A program made the position numbers and the translations under genes. Positions 34,601 through 42,777 of a stretch of 52,229 nt of DNA are shown here, one piece after another. How positions within the stretch are numbered: position 1 is the stretch's first letter; every line of letters starts with the position of its first letter. The stretch covers positions 1-52,229 of the forward strand of contig CAYYZY010000033.1 of the NCBI GenBank assembly GCA_964475955.1, given 5' to 3'. The DNA is from DATKZH01 sp964475955. Its GTDB lineage: Bacteria > Planctomycetota > Planctomycetia > Pirellulales > Thermoguttaceae. The notes under the pieces were generated by a model that did not search any database, had not been told where the DNA came from, and was given only the letters and a program-made list of their open reading frames with translations.

Positions 34601-35054
34601 GACCGAAAACGTGCTGGCCATCGCCGGCTTCGGTTCGGCGGCCGACTACGCCGCGAGGGTCCTCGCCCGGAGCGACCAGACGCGCCGCCTTCGCGACCGC
34701 CTGGAGCGCGAGATCGCCGAACGTGTGCCGGGCGCGCGGCTCAACGGCCATCGCGACCAGCGGCTTCCCAACACGCTGAACGTGACGCTGCCGGGCTTTC
34801 GCGGAGAGTCGGTCGTGCTGGAGATGAACAAGCGGGGCGTCTACTTCTCGTCGGGCTCGGCGTGCCACGCGGGCTCGTCCGGCCCGTCCCACGCCCTGCT
34901 GGCGCTGGGCCTCTCGGAGGAGTCGGTGCACGGCGCGGTGCGGCTGTCACTCGGACCCGAGAACACCGACGAGGAGATCGACTACGTGGCGCAGTCCCTC
35001 GGCGACGTGATCGCGCAGTCGAAGCAGGTGGTCCGATTCGTGTCGTGCAAGTAA
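31662..35054 (+). CDS. Metallopterin oxidoreductase-like module fused to cysteine desulfurase; probable ergothioneine synthase
   Basis: 1130 residues. Residues 1-~735 are a bis-MGD molybdenum/tungsten enzyme of the acetylene-hydratase type. A [4Fe-4S] motif C14-x2-C17-x3-C21...C47 comes first. GSPNTMGVGALC follows, whose C152 aligns with the metal-ligand cysteine of acetylene hydratase, and the late region has EYPLVFNSGSRVRTSFHTQHH. From ~748 a complete NifS/IscS-type cysteine desulfurase follows: YLDHNATTP, the PLP lysine in SAHKLHGPKG, and the catalytic cysteine in SSGSACHAG. The same fusion is the metallopterin-dependent ergothioneine synthase characterised from Caldithrix abyssi, which moves sulfur from cysteine to hercynine without oxygen. 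egtD lies 186 bases upstream. No signal peptide. Confidence 0.85.
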   Translation: MSTSPTTTERRGICGLCSAGCWIVADYDDGKLVKVRPDEGTPMGTICRLGEHAAEIVYSPNRLLHPMRRVGEKGTFEFEPISWDEAYRILVEKLTAIKRESGAEATAIYTGVGSFEQSLCDVYQPQGVAVSSASSVLFPFGSPNTMGVGALCYVAYGMIAPNATMGRMFVNLFSDVENSELVVVWGTNPATDLPPVDFHRTLEARARGAQVVVIDPRRTATAKLAEAEWIPIRPGTDGALALGLCQVLIEEELYDEEFTANWTVGFDDFARYVQHYRPEVVEHVTGVPAATVRWLARRMAEARGGAQLMYTGMEYSNSGVQAIRATLVLWALAGQLDVPGGLCMTMRENHFPINREGHVANPDVGPRLGAERFPVYVKYRDEAHAIALPDSVLRGDPYRIRALIILGSSMTTSWPQAPVWRETLERLDFLVCIDRQLTADCAYADLVLPATTYFENVSYMTYGPVFRIRERMIEPLGEARSDARILAELARRLGYGHLYPQTEEELLRHVLRGSGFTLGEVRVAGGTVAKDSVMMQYRKWEKGLLRDDGRPGFDTPSGKFEIASTVLEEFGYDPLPVYTEPREGPLAQPELAKEYPLVFNSGSRVRTSFHTQHHGVAGLNRKDQEPTVMIHPADAAARGIEHGDRVALKTPRGRVRLRALVSDDIVRGAVDARHAGGGPLGPEPWRDCNINELTDLDNCDAISGFPVYKCLLCEVEKLSDGSDGAPVSGEEIGAPEVIARGKRPAEKHVYLDHNATTPMAPAVRRTMTEALDLFGNPSSLHRPGIVARRLLDQSRRKVARLLGCTARRIVFTGGGSEANNLALKGAALAAPPKRNEVITSAIEHPAVLEACRWLESRGFAVTYLPVDGTGRADPDSLERAISDRTCLVSVMLANNETGSIQPVGRLVESAHRHGALFHTDAVQGVGKIPVDPERLGVDLLTLSAHKLHGPKGVGALYIRKDVFLQPLVHGGGQEAGLRSGTENVLAIAGFGSAADYAARVLARSDQTRRLRDRLEREIAERVPGARLNGHRDQRLPNTLNVTLPGFRGESVVLEMNKRGVYFSSGSACHAGSSGPSHALLALGLSEESVHGAVRLSLGPENTDEEIDYVAQSLGDVIAQSKQVVRFVSCK

Positions 35055-35140
35055 CCGGCCATCGCTCAACAGTGAGGCTGTGGGGAGCGGACCAACCGTT
35101 GGGACGGCTCGTCGCGCGGCCCGCAAACGGGTTTCATGAG

Positions 35141-35171
35141 AAAAGGGGCGCACCCGAGGCAGGCGCGCCCC
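35141..35171 (-). terminator. Intrinsic terminator of the C1 peptidase gene
   Basis: On the minus strand: GGGGCGC (35171-35165) pairs with GCGCCCC (35151-35145), followed by TTTT. It lies 36 bases past the stop of the minus-strand gene, between convergent genes, so it may also help end the plus-strand transcript. Confidence 0.55.
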
Positions 35172-35206
35172 CCAGAGAAAGCGATCGCGTCGCGGCAGTG
35201 CGCGGC

Positions 35207-38200
35207 TCACTCGTAGAGCCAGTCCTCTGCAAAAACTTGGTCGACCGCGGAATCGTCGTCCTCGGGCTCGTGCGGCTCGGTGAAAGAGAGGTCGACCTCG
35301 CCCAGCCAGGCCGGCTGCGTGGGGCGCGGACTGCTCGCCAACCGGCCGCGTCGCGCTCGCGGCGCGCGATCGTCGAACACGGCGTCGTGCAGGGCGGGAA
35401 GCGCCGAAGGCTCGGGCCGAGTCGCCGTCGCAGGACGTCGCCTAGGCGCCGATTCCCGGTTCCCCGCCGGGTCAACCAGGTCCGCGCGGCCGATTTCGTC
35501 GACGGACACCTGAACCGCCGCCGCCAACGACGTTTCGGACAGGCCGCCGCCCGCGCCGCCATCGCCCACTGCCGGCGCGGTGATCATCCGCAACGCATTG
35601 GTGACGTTGGTGGCGTGGTTCCGCGCGAGCGTTTCGTCCGTTGCATTGACAAGCCCGTCGCGGTTGTAGTCAACAAAGTCGTCGATGGGCGCGGGGTCGA
35701 AGGTCGTGTGGAGGTTGTTGCGCGGCGTGAGGGCGTCATAAGCATTCACGAAGGCGAAAGTCGTCGTGTTGCCCAGGCCCGACTCGGCGATCGCGTTCCC
35801 CCAGTAGAAGACGTCGGGCTGGGCCAAACCGGTGCGGTCGGTGGCCAGCACCGTCACCTGGAGCCACTGCTTTTCGATCGCGTGGTCGGGCCAGGTGATC
35901 GTCACCCGGCTCACGTCCGCCTCGGTCGGATGCGGGCGAACCGAAACGCTGGCCGCCGCGGTCACCTCGGGCCAGGCACCTGGGCTGTTGTCGTTGCCCA
36001 CCCGGAAGAGAAAGTCGCTCTGGTCGAGGTTCTCCGGGTCGTCCGGGTTGGCGATGTCCACCATGATCCCGTTGATGCCAAGGCTGTAGCTGGTGTAGTT
36101 AGCGAAGGTGGCCGTTTGGCCGGGCAGCAAGGCGGTCTTGCCCAAGGAAGGATCGCTGGCCTGGTCCGGATCGGGGGCAATGGCGTTGTCGTCGTCCGGG
36201 TTGGCCGCCGAGTCCTTCCCGTCCCACGACGAGTTGTTGTAGAAGATGTGACGGCCCACGACTTCCGCCGACTTGACCACCAACGTGAAGGAATCGCTGT
36301 GCGAACCGCCGTCGTCGTCGGTCACGGTGACCGTGACGGTGACGAGGCCATCGGAGGCGTACACGTGACTCCCGGAAACACCGCCCGGCGTGCCGCCGCT
36401 GGGCTCGACCACCGTTGCCGAGTCCGTGGGCGTTCCGTCGCCCCAGTCGACCTCCGCCGTGTGCGTATCCAAAGTGCCCACGTCGGTGAAGTTGGCCAAA
36501 ACGAGCAGCCCGGTCTCCTTATTGACCGATTGGGGTACGCCCGTCACGACCGGCGCCACGTTGTCTACGGTCACCGTCGTCGTCGCCGTGTCGGCGCCCG
36601 TGTCGTCGTCTTTGAGCGTTACGCTGATTGTGTACTCGCCGGACGGCGTGGCCGTCGGGTCGTCGTCCAGGTACTGGTGCGTCTCGCTGAAGCCGGTCGT
36701 GCCCGCCGCATAGGTGAACGTCTGCAAGGCCGAGCCGTCGCCCCAGTCCACTTCCAGCGTGAACGTGTCGAGCGTGCCCGGGTCGGCGATCGTGCCGGTG
36801 AGCGTGGTCGATTCGTTCTCGTCGACCGCCGTCGCCGCCACGGCGCCCAGCGTGGGCGCCACGTTGTCTACGGTCACCGTCGTCGTCGCCGTGTCGGCGC
36901 CCGTGTCGTNNNNNNNNNNNNNNNNNNNNNNNNNNNNNNNNNNNNNNNNNNNNNNNNNNNNNNNNNNNNNNNNNNNNNNNNNNNNNNNNNNNNNNNNNNN
37001 NNNNNNNNNGCCGGACGGCGTGGCCGTCGGGTCGTCGTCCAGGTACTGGTGCGTCTCGCTGAAGTTGGTCGTGCCGGCCGCGTAGGTGAACGCCTCCACG
37101 GCCGAGCCGTCGCCCCAGTCCACTTCCAGCGTGAAGGTGTCCGGAACGCCGGGGTCGGCGATGTCCCCGGAAAGCGTTACGGTTCCGTTTTCGTCGACCG
37201 GTGAGGTCACGGTCACGTTGCTGAGCGCCGGCGCCACGTTTTTCACGGCGATGCTGAACGGCACCGCGTCGCTGACGAAGCCGTTGTTGTCGGTAACGCG
37301 GAGCGAGAAGGGGCCGGCGGTGCTGGGGCCGTCGAGGCCGGCGGCGGAGAAGACCGGGTTGGGGCCCGTGGTTTCGAACGAGCCGTCGCCGTCGAGGTCC
37401 CACTCGTAGAGCACGATGGTGTCGCCCGGATCGGGGTCGTGCGATCCCGTGCCGTCGAGCGTCACCGTACCCCCTTCATCGACCGAGGGCGACCCGGGGT
37501 CGGCCACGGGCTTGGCGTTGAGGATGATCGAGCCGTTGGTGATGTTGACCGTGGTCTTTGGCACTAGGTCGCCGAAGTCCGAATCGCCCGAAATGGTCCC
37601 GGCCAGTTTCAGGTCGAACGGGTTGTTCGGATCGCTGGATTGGAAGCCCTCGGTGTCGATCCAGACGGTGGCCAACAGGCCCTCGGCGGGGACCGTGCCG
37701 GCAAGCGTGACGAGGGAGTTCCCCCAAAACTGCGGCTCCCCGTACCCGTCGGGGTAATACAGGTAGGCGTTCCCGTCGAAAATCGTGCCGGTCACAAGCT
37801 CCACGTCGCTGATTTCCGGCCCGTCGATCGATCCCCCAAAGTCGGCAAGTTCGGGCCCGCCGTCGGCCACCTGGAGATAGAAGTCGAGTCCTGCGACCGG
37901 GGCGCCGCCGGTGACGTAGATTTCGACGACCTGGTCGTCCGGCGAATCGGCCAGCAGCACGACGTCGGGCACGACGACGTCGATCCCCAGCACCGTGACC
38001 CGGTAATCCTCGACCTCGCCGTCGGCGGCCGCGCCGGTCGGCGCGAGGCCGGCCGCCTCGCTGTTGAGCCGGAACCGGGCGTAAGTGTCGCCGAGCAGGG
38101 CGTCGTCGGGGACGGCGTACGTGATCGTGTGGTTTCCGTCCGACACGGCCCCGGAGTAGATCCGCTCGTCGGCAGTCCAGGCGCCGTCCTGGTTGAAGTC

Positions 38201-40390
38201 GATCCAGGCGTCGAGGAAGCCGCCCAGCGCGCCGGTGTCGGTCACCGTCACGTCGACCGAGGCCACGGGATTGCCTCGGGCCAAGAGACCGGCGCCGCTG
38301 GCGGGGAAGGTGACGCCGTCTTCGTCGTCGGGCGTGCCGGTCGAATCGTCGCCATCGGCGCCGGCCGTCGGCTGCCCGTCCGCTTCGTCGTCGATTTCGC
38401 TGCCCAAGTGCAAGTTGGCGACAATCGCGTGCCGGGCCCCGTCGGCCAGTTGGGTCGGGTAGTCGCTCGCGAAGCCGGACTGAGCCGCCAGCGGGGCGTC
38501 GCCGAAGTCCCAGATCGCCTCGTCGTCCTCGTTGGTCGCCGACACGTCGGACGGGTCGATCGCGTTGTACGATAGGTCCGCGCTGGCCGCCGTCGTCACG
38601 ATCGTGTAGGCGACGTCGCCGTCCACCGCCACGTCGTCCTGCCCGGTCACCGTCACCGTCTGCGGCACGTCCCAGTCGTCGGGCGTGAACGTCAGGCTCG
38701 ACGGCGACACCGTCCCCTCCGTCTCATCGCTGGAGGTCAAGCTCACCGTCACGTCGGCGAGCGGCTCCGTGTCGAGCACCACCGTGAACGTGTCGGTCCC
38801 GCCCGCCTCGGTCGTGCTCAGGCCGGAGGTCGGCTCGATGGTGATCCCGGGCGCCTCCTCCGTAAGGACCGAGATGGCCCAGTTCGCCTTGTTGCCCGGG
38901 TAATAGTCGTTCAGATCCTTCCAGCCTCCACTCAAGTAGTAACTTTCGTCCGCCTCCGCCGTACATGTCAAGGAGTAGCCGTCCACGTACCCATCGGAGA
39001 CCATTGGGTTCGCTGAGGAGCTGGTAAGTTCCAGGTAAACGTAGAAATCGTCGCCGGCGGCCAGGCTGACCGGGGTCGCCAGGTCGATGGTATGGTTGCC
39101 CCAGTGTGTGATGGTGCCGGTCTGTTGCGAGAGGGGATTCGACGGGCCCGAGGTTTCCGAGAAGTCGTCGTAGATGCGCAGATCGTACTGGTCGCCGTCG
39201 GCGGTGGTCCAGAAGTTGACGGCGACGGCTTCCTCGTCGGCGCTGGCCGTGTACGCGTTGAGCGCGGTGTTGGTAATGTCCCACTCGAACACGTTCCCGA
39301 AGTCGGCGTGGTTGTAGATCGTGCCGTACGTCTCGGGCTGTACCACGGCGTCGGAGAACGAAGCCCCGAACAGCTCCCCTTCAAGCATGTACTTGTCGTA
39401 GTACGACAACCAGAAATAGCCGTCGCCGTGCCACGAGGTACCCCAACTGTTCTTGATCAGCCACGCTCCGTTGTTCGGCGGCGTGACCCCGGCGCCGCCG
39501 GAGAAGTTGGTGGCCGCGATCGCGTCGTCCCATCCGACGATGGCGACACCGTGGTTCGGTTCCTCCTCACCTGACTCCGGGTAGTAATAGTACTCGTCGG
39601 TGGAGTCGAAGTAGTTCTCATTCACGTGGAAGCTGGTTTGCAGCGCCCCCTGGGTCACCACGGCGTCCTTAATCTCGGCGACCGTGTCGTACACCGACAT
39701 GTCGCGCACGTAGTAGCCGATCGTATCGAGCGTCCCTTCGACGCCGGGATCGGTCGGCATGCCGCTGTAGGGGTAGTCCGATTCATCGAACGGATCCCGG
39801 GCGGCAACCAGTTGGGCGGAACTCATCTTGAAGTCTCCGCCCGCGTCGTATCCCCGGTCGAAGTCGTGGAAGACGAGGGCCCTCTCCGAGAAGTCCTCCT
39901 CGGGGCCGCCGTTGACCAGGAGGTTGCTTTCCAGCGACGCGAAAGTCGCAAAGGCCCAGCACGTGCCGTAAGTGCCCTGGTCCTTGACCGGCGTGACGTA
40001 GCCGTCGTCGCGGAGGTCGTGGCTGGGCGCCTGCGGCACCGGCCCCCACTCGCCCAACCCCGACTGGACCGGCTCGTTGATAACCGGTGAGTCGAAGGGA
40101 TTGGCCGACACCGTGCACCGAGCGGTTCCCAACTGCGACGACGGGAGGTCGGAGGGCTCGGCGAGCGAGGCGGCCACGACTTCGGGCGGGAGCGGGCCCA
40201 CGAAGTACGTCGGGGCTTCCGCCGTCGCGGGACTCGCGATGCTCAGCAGCCGACGATCTTCAAGGGCTTCCAGCCGCGTCCTGCGGAAGTCGACCGCGCG
40301 ACCCGACGTGCCGCGACCGGTACTTCGCGTGCGCGCATTCGCGAAACCGAGCGTCTTGCGGAGCAGATTCAGTACGGTGCGCTTTCCCAT
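35207..40390 (-). CDS. Giant secreted C1 (papain-like) peptidase with GEVED, PKD and dockerin-like regions
   Basis: 1727 residues as scaffolded. It opens with a basic segment and LEALEDRRLLS (40-50), typical of large planctomycete secreted proteins. A C1 peptidase domain follows: GTCWAFATFASLESN (C144), NHGVAIVGWDD (H280) and AWLIKNSWGTSWHGDGYFWL (N314), an intact catalytic triad. A lectin-like C1A-associated region comes next (YDLRIYDDFSETSG). Then a Calx-beta-like segment, a GEVED-type module (GEVEDYRVTVLG), a cohesin-like region and PKD repeats (WGDGSA, DNVAP) with an assembly gap. A dockerin-like motif (DYNRDGLVNATDETLARN) is near the C-terminus. I infer surface proteolysis or anchoring. 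The ATG at 40390 is set by the short conserved N-terminus. Confidence 0.85.
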   Translation of the reverse strand: MGKRTVLNLLRKTLGFANARTRSTGRGTSGRAVDFRRTRLEALEDRRLLSIASPATAEAPTYFVGPLPPEVVAASLAEPSDLPSSQLGTARCTVSANPFDSPVINEPVQSGLGEWGPVPQAPSHDLRDDGYVTPVKDQGTYGTCWAFATFASLESNLLVNGGPEEDFSERALVFHDFDRGYDAGGDFKMSSAQLVAARDPFDESDYPYSGMPTDPGVEGTLDTIGYYVRDMSVYDTVAEIKDAVVTQGALQTSFHVNENYFDSTDEYYYYPESGEEEPNHGVAIVGWDDAIAATNFSGGAGVTPPNNGAWLIKNSWGTSWHGDGYFWLSYYDKYMLEGELFGASFSDAVVQPETYGTIYNHADFGNVFEWDITNTALNAYTASADEEAVAVNFWTTADGDQYDLRIYDDFSETSGPSNPLSQQTGTITHWGNHTIDLATPVSLAAGDDFYVYLELTSSSANPMVSDGYVDGYSLTCTAEADESYYLSGGWKDLNDYYPGNKANWAISVLTEEAPGITIEPTSGLSTTEAGGTDTFTVVLDTEPLADVTVSLTSSDETEGTVSPSSLTFTPDDWDVPQTVTVTGQDDVAVDGDVAYTIVTTAASADLSYNAIDPSDVSATNEDDEAIWDFGDAPLAAQSGFASDYPTQLADGARHAIVANLHLGSEIDDEADGQPTAGADGDDSTGTPDDEDGVTFPASGAGLLARGNPVASVDVTVTDTGALGGFLDAWIDFNQDGAWTADERIYSGAVSDGNHTITYAVPDDALLGDTYARFRLNSEAAGLAPTGAAADGEVEDYRVTVLGIDVVVPDVVLLADSPDDQVVEIYVTGGAPVAGLDFYLQVADGGPELADFGGSIDGPEISDVELVTGTIFDGNAYLYYPDGYGEPQFWGNSLVTLAGTVPAEGLLATVWIDTEGFQSSDPNNPFDLKLAGTISGDSDFGDLVPKTTVNITNGSIILNAKPVADPGSPSVDEGGTVTLDGTGSHDPDPGDTIVLYEWDLDGDGSFETTGPNPVFSAAGLDGPSTAGPFSLRVTDNNGFVSDAVPFSIAVKNVAPALSNVTVTSPVDENGTVTLSGDIADPGVPDTFTLEVDWGDGSAVEAFTYAAGTTNFSETHQYLDDDPTATPSGXXXXXXXXXXXXXXXXXXXXXXXXXXXXXXXXXXDTGADTATTTVTVDNVAPTLGAVAATAVDENESTTLTGTIADPGTLDTFTLEVDWGDGSALQTFTYAAGTTGFSETHQYLDDDPTATPSGEYTISVTLKDDDTGADTATTTVTVDNVAPVVTGVPQSVNKETGLLVLANFTDVGTLDTHTAEVDWGDGTPTDSATVVEPSGGTPGGVSGSHVYASDGLVTVTVTVTDDDGGSHSDSFTLVVKSAEVVGRHIFYNNSSWDGKDSAANPDDDNAIAPDPDQASDPSLGKTALLPGQTATFANYTSYSLGINGIMVDIANPDDPENLDQSDFLFRVGNDNSPGAWPEVTAAASVSVRPHPTEADVSRVTITWPDHAIEKQWLQVTVLATDRTGLAQPDVFYWGNAIAESGLGNTTTFAFVNAYDALTPRNNLHTTFDPAPIDDFVDYNRDGLVNATDETLARNHATNVTNALRMITAPAVGDGGAGGGLSETSLAAAVQVSVDEIGRADLVDPAGNRESAPRRRPATATRPEPSALPALHDAVFDDRAPRARRGRLASSPRPTQPAWLGEVDLSFTEPHEPEDDDSAVDQVFAEDWLYE
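36552..37240 (-). repeat. PKD-type tandem repeats, 303-bp period
   Basis: Two near-identical units encode VDENxxxTL(T/S)G...DTFTLEVDWGDG and the HQYLDDDPTATPSG block. Corresponding bases (TTGTCTACGG) lie at 36561 and 36864, giving a period of 303 bases or 101 residues. A third, more divergent unit follows in translation. Confidence 0.8.
36910..37009. other. Assembly gap of 100 N
   Basis: Exactly 100 N inside the PKD array. The size is nominal: by comparison with the intact neighbouring unit, 31 bases would rebuild the missing EYTISVTLKD plus one base. Confidence 0.95.
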
Positions 40391-41044
40391 GATGTCATTC
40401 CCGGTCAAAGGCCATCGATCTGTCGCGAGAACGGCAGAACTGGATAAGAACCCCCCGGTTCCCGGGCCGCGAGCCACCGGCCAACCTGGAAGTGAGCCGG
40501 GCACGACCCCTAGGCTGGCGACTGCGCGACAAGGAGAAGAGCCGCCTCTCCGACCGACCGCCGCCAGCGACCGCTACCATCGGGCATTCGTCGGGGGAGT
40601 GCAAGCGACGAAGACCGACCGTGTTCCGATACCCGGCAGTCTAGTTTCAGCCCAAACCGTGTCAACTATTTTGAGTCATTCGGACGCACGCGAAACCTCG
40701 GGTCACGGTGCCTGGGCTTACTACACCCCCTCGAAATGGGCGATTGGCTTGCCTATTTTGACACAAGTAGGCACTGCGGGGGGGCGGGCCATGTTTCCGC
40801 CAACACCCGGATGCCGGTGCGAAGGTCCTTGCCGCGACTTGCCCCCCACTGTCGTGTGTCGACCACCGCCGCGGTCCGTCCACGTACGGCGCGAGGGGAA
40901 TGAGGAAGCACCCGCTGGTCGGCCGACGGCTTTGCCAAGTTGCGTGCCGCGTTGCAGGCCATCGGCAATGGGAAACGCAGAGCGACGATCCTAACGTGCC
41001 GGGTGATCGTTTCACGGCGCGCCGCGGCGGCGGAGACCATCGCC
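40391..41044. other. Intergenic region with promoter and ~240-base leader
   Basis: About 650 bases upstream of the peptidase gene. The promoter at 40638-40665 lies about 250 bases before the start codon, leaving a long leader with no recognised riboswitch. Beyond it, TGCCTA (40750) and TAGGCA (40768) form a small inverted repeat. No gene seen. Confidence 0.5.
40638..40665 (-). promoter_or_regulatory. Candidate promoter of the C1 peptidase gene
   Basis: On the minus strand: perfect TTGACA, 16-base spacer, TAGACT. The predicted start is near 40631, about 240 bases before the ATG. Confidence 0.5.
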
Positions 41045-41665
41045 TCAGGCCGGCTTGACTCGGACCAAATCGAGCCACTTCGTCTCGTGCTCGACGATGA
41101 ACTGGCCGATGGCGTTCGGCTCGGCGCTCTCCATCAACATGCCGACCATCACCGCCTGCCCCTCGAACCGGGCCGCGCCCGCGGCCGAACACCACGGCGT
41201 GTTCTTGCCGGCGTCGCCGGGCAGTTGGGCGTTACGGAAGAAGGAGAGGGCGAACCCGCGCGTGCTGAGCTGTTCGGGCCAGCGTCGGACCAGCGAGCCG
41301 TGCGTGGCGACGACTTCGGCCAGTCCGGGCACGACGGACTCGAACAGCGCGCCCAGTTCGTTCAAAGGGGGCAACGGCCGGGCGCGCCCGGCCGGGGCCG
41401 CCACGATCGCGGCCAAGCGCACGGGAATGTTGTAGTATTCGAGCCGCGGGGTGCCGGGCACGGGCCCGCCCATGCGCAGCGCGTCCACCTCGATCGTCAG
41501 GTCGGGCCGGGCCCGGGGCAGTTTGGCGGGCTTTCGCCCCAGGAGCTTCCAGACGACGTACAGCACCACGAGGCAGGCCGCCAGCGCGACGACGTAGGGA
41601 AGGTACCCGGCGAGGGGCCCGCCTGCCGCATTGGTGGCTTGCTCGATCAACCGGTCGGTTTCCAT
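41045..41665 (-). CDS. Hypothetical single-span membrane protein
   Basis: 206 residues. A short N-terminal stretch precedes one strong membrane helix (GYLPYVVALAACLVVLYVVW, about 20-40), followed by basic KLLGRKP, so the rest is probably cytoplasmic. The soluble part (LTIEVDALRMGGPVPGTPRL, LFESVVPGLAEVVATHGSLV, MVGMLMESAEPNAIGQFIVE) carries no motif I recognise. The C-terminal end EHETKWLDLVRVKPA looks like a folded domain edge. The ribokinase gene ends 139 bases upstream; cotranscription is possible but uncertain. I recall similar planctomycete proteins without known function. Confidence 0.6.
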   Translation of the reverse strand: METDRLIEQATNAAGGPLAGYLPYVVALAACLVVLYVVWKLLGRKPAKLPRARPDLTIEVDALRMGGPVPGTPRLEYYNIPVRLAAIVAAPAGRARPLPPLNELGALFESVVPGLAEVVATHGSLVRRWPEQLSTRGFALSFFRNAQLPGDAGKNTPWCSAAGAARFEGQAVMVGMLMESAEPNAIGQFIVEHETKWLDLVRVKPA

Positions 41666-41804
41666 CGCGGGGGTTCCTTGGCTTCTTTTCGCTCCCGGGC
41701 GGGGGAATCCTGAGCTGTCTGGGATGGAGACGCAAATGGAGACGTAAGTAGTCCGTTGGAGGCGATTCCCTCGTGCCCGGCACGTTGGAAACCGACCCCG
41801 CGCG

Positions 41805-42734
41805 TTACGCGCCGACGGTCTTGCGAAACCGGGCCAGTTCGTCCGCCGTGGGAAGCGAGGGCTGCGCGCCCATGCGGGTGACGGAGAGGGCCCCGACGAG
41901 GCTCGCCTGGCGCACGGCCTCCCCCAGCGAGAGGCCTTGGGCCAGGGCCGAGGCCAGCCCGCCGTTGAAGGCGTCGCCGGCGGCCGTGCTGTCGCGTGCC
42001 TCGACCGGGTAGCCGGCGACCATCGTGACCTCGTCGGGGCGGGCCACCAGCGATCCTGTGGCGCCCAGCGTGACGATCACGTGCTGCGCCCCGCTTTGGA
42101 GCAGTTTCTCGGCCGCGGCCCGGGCGGAGGTTTCGTCCTCAACGGCGATGCCGGTCAGCCTCTCCGCTTCCGATTCGTTGGGCGTGAGGTACGTCACGCA
42201 CTCGAGCAGCGATTCCCCAAGCGGCGCGGCTGGGGCCGGGTCGAGGATCACCGGCACGCCCGCATCGGCCGCCAGCCGGGCGGTGAACTCCACGGTTTCC
42301 ATGGGCGTTTCGAGCTGGAGCATGACCAGGTCGGCTTCGCGGATGCGGTCCGCCGCCCGCCGGACGTCGTCGGGCCCAAGCGCGTGGTTGGCGCCGGAGG
42401 CCACGGCGATCAGGTTTTCGCCCTCGCGGTCGACCATGATCAGGGCGACGCCGGTGGCCTGCTGCGGATCGCGGAGGATCAGGTCGGTGCGGATGCCTTC
42501 CCGGTGGTAGCCTTCGACGGCCCGGTCGCCGAACATGTCGTCGCCCGTCTTGGCCACGAAGGTCACCTCGGCCCCGAGCCTTGCGGCGGCCACGGCCTGG
42601 TTTGCGCCTTTGCCCCCGGCCGCCATGACGAACTCGCCGCCGGTGACCGTCTCGCCCGGCACGGGGATCCGCTCCGCCTTGACGACCATGTCGGTGTTGC
42701 TCGAGCCGACGACGACGATTCGGGAAGTCTTCAT
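41805..42734 (-). CDS. rbsK: Ribokinase (PfkB family)
   Basis: 309 residues, the usual length. It phosphorylates ribose to ribose 5-phosphate with ATP. Features in order: VVVGSSNTDMVVKAERIPVPGET, GGKGANQAVAAARLG (substrate-binding glycine motif), PNESEAERLTGI, VTLGATGSLV, and the catalytic DSTAAGDAFNGGLA (GDAFNG, anion hole with the base Asp). The ATG at 42734 is preceded by GAGGTG; the in-frame GTG at 42740 is less likely. It lies 43 bases after the sugar permease gene, in the same operon. RpiB (17394) would take the product into the pentose phosphate pathway. Confidence 0.93.
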   Translation of the reverse strand: MKTSRIVVVGSSNTDMVVKAERIPVPGETVTGGEFVMAAGGKGANQAVAAARLGAEVTFVAKTGDDMFGDRAVEGYHREGIRTDLILRDPQQATGVALIMVDREGENLIAVASGANHALGPDDVRRAADRIREADLVMLQLETPMETVEFTARLAADAGVPVILDPAPAAPLGESLLECVTYLTPNESEAERLTGIAVEDETSARAAAEKLLQSGAQHVIVTLGATGSLVARPDEVTMVAGYPVEARDSTAAGDAFNGGLASALAQGLSLGEAVRQASLVGALSVTRMGAQPSLPTADELARFRKTVGA

Positions 42735-42777
42735 GGCCACCTCATCACGCGTGTTGCCCGCCGCCTGCCGCCTTCGC

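Noticed and set aside
31662..35054. Two separate genes (oxidoreductase and nifS-like) mis-joined by assembly
   Set aside because: The frame is continuous through the linker near residue 735-748, without stop, Ns or start signals, and the same fusion is known elsewhere.
34217..37204. A 995-codon plus-strand frame running from the desulfurase domain into the PKD region across the N gap
   Set aside because: It overlaps two confident genes in other frames, shows no domain, and depends on the nominal gap length.
36552..37240. Possible CRISPR or satellite array
   Set aside because: The repeats encode PKD domains in frame within a long gene.
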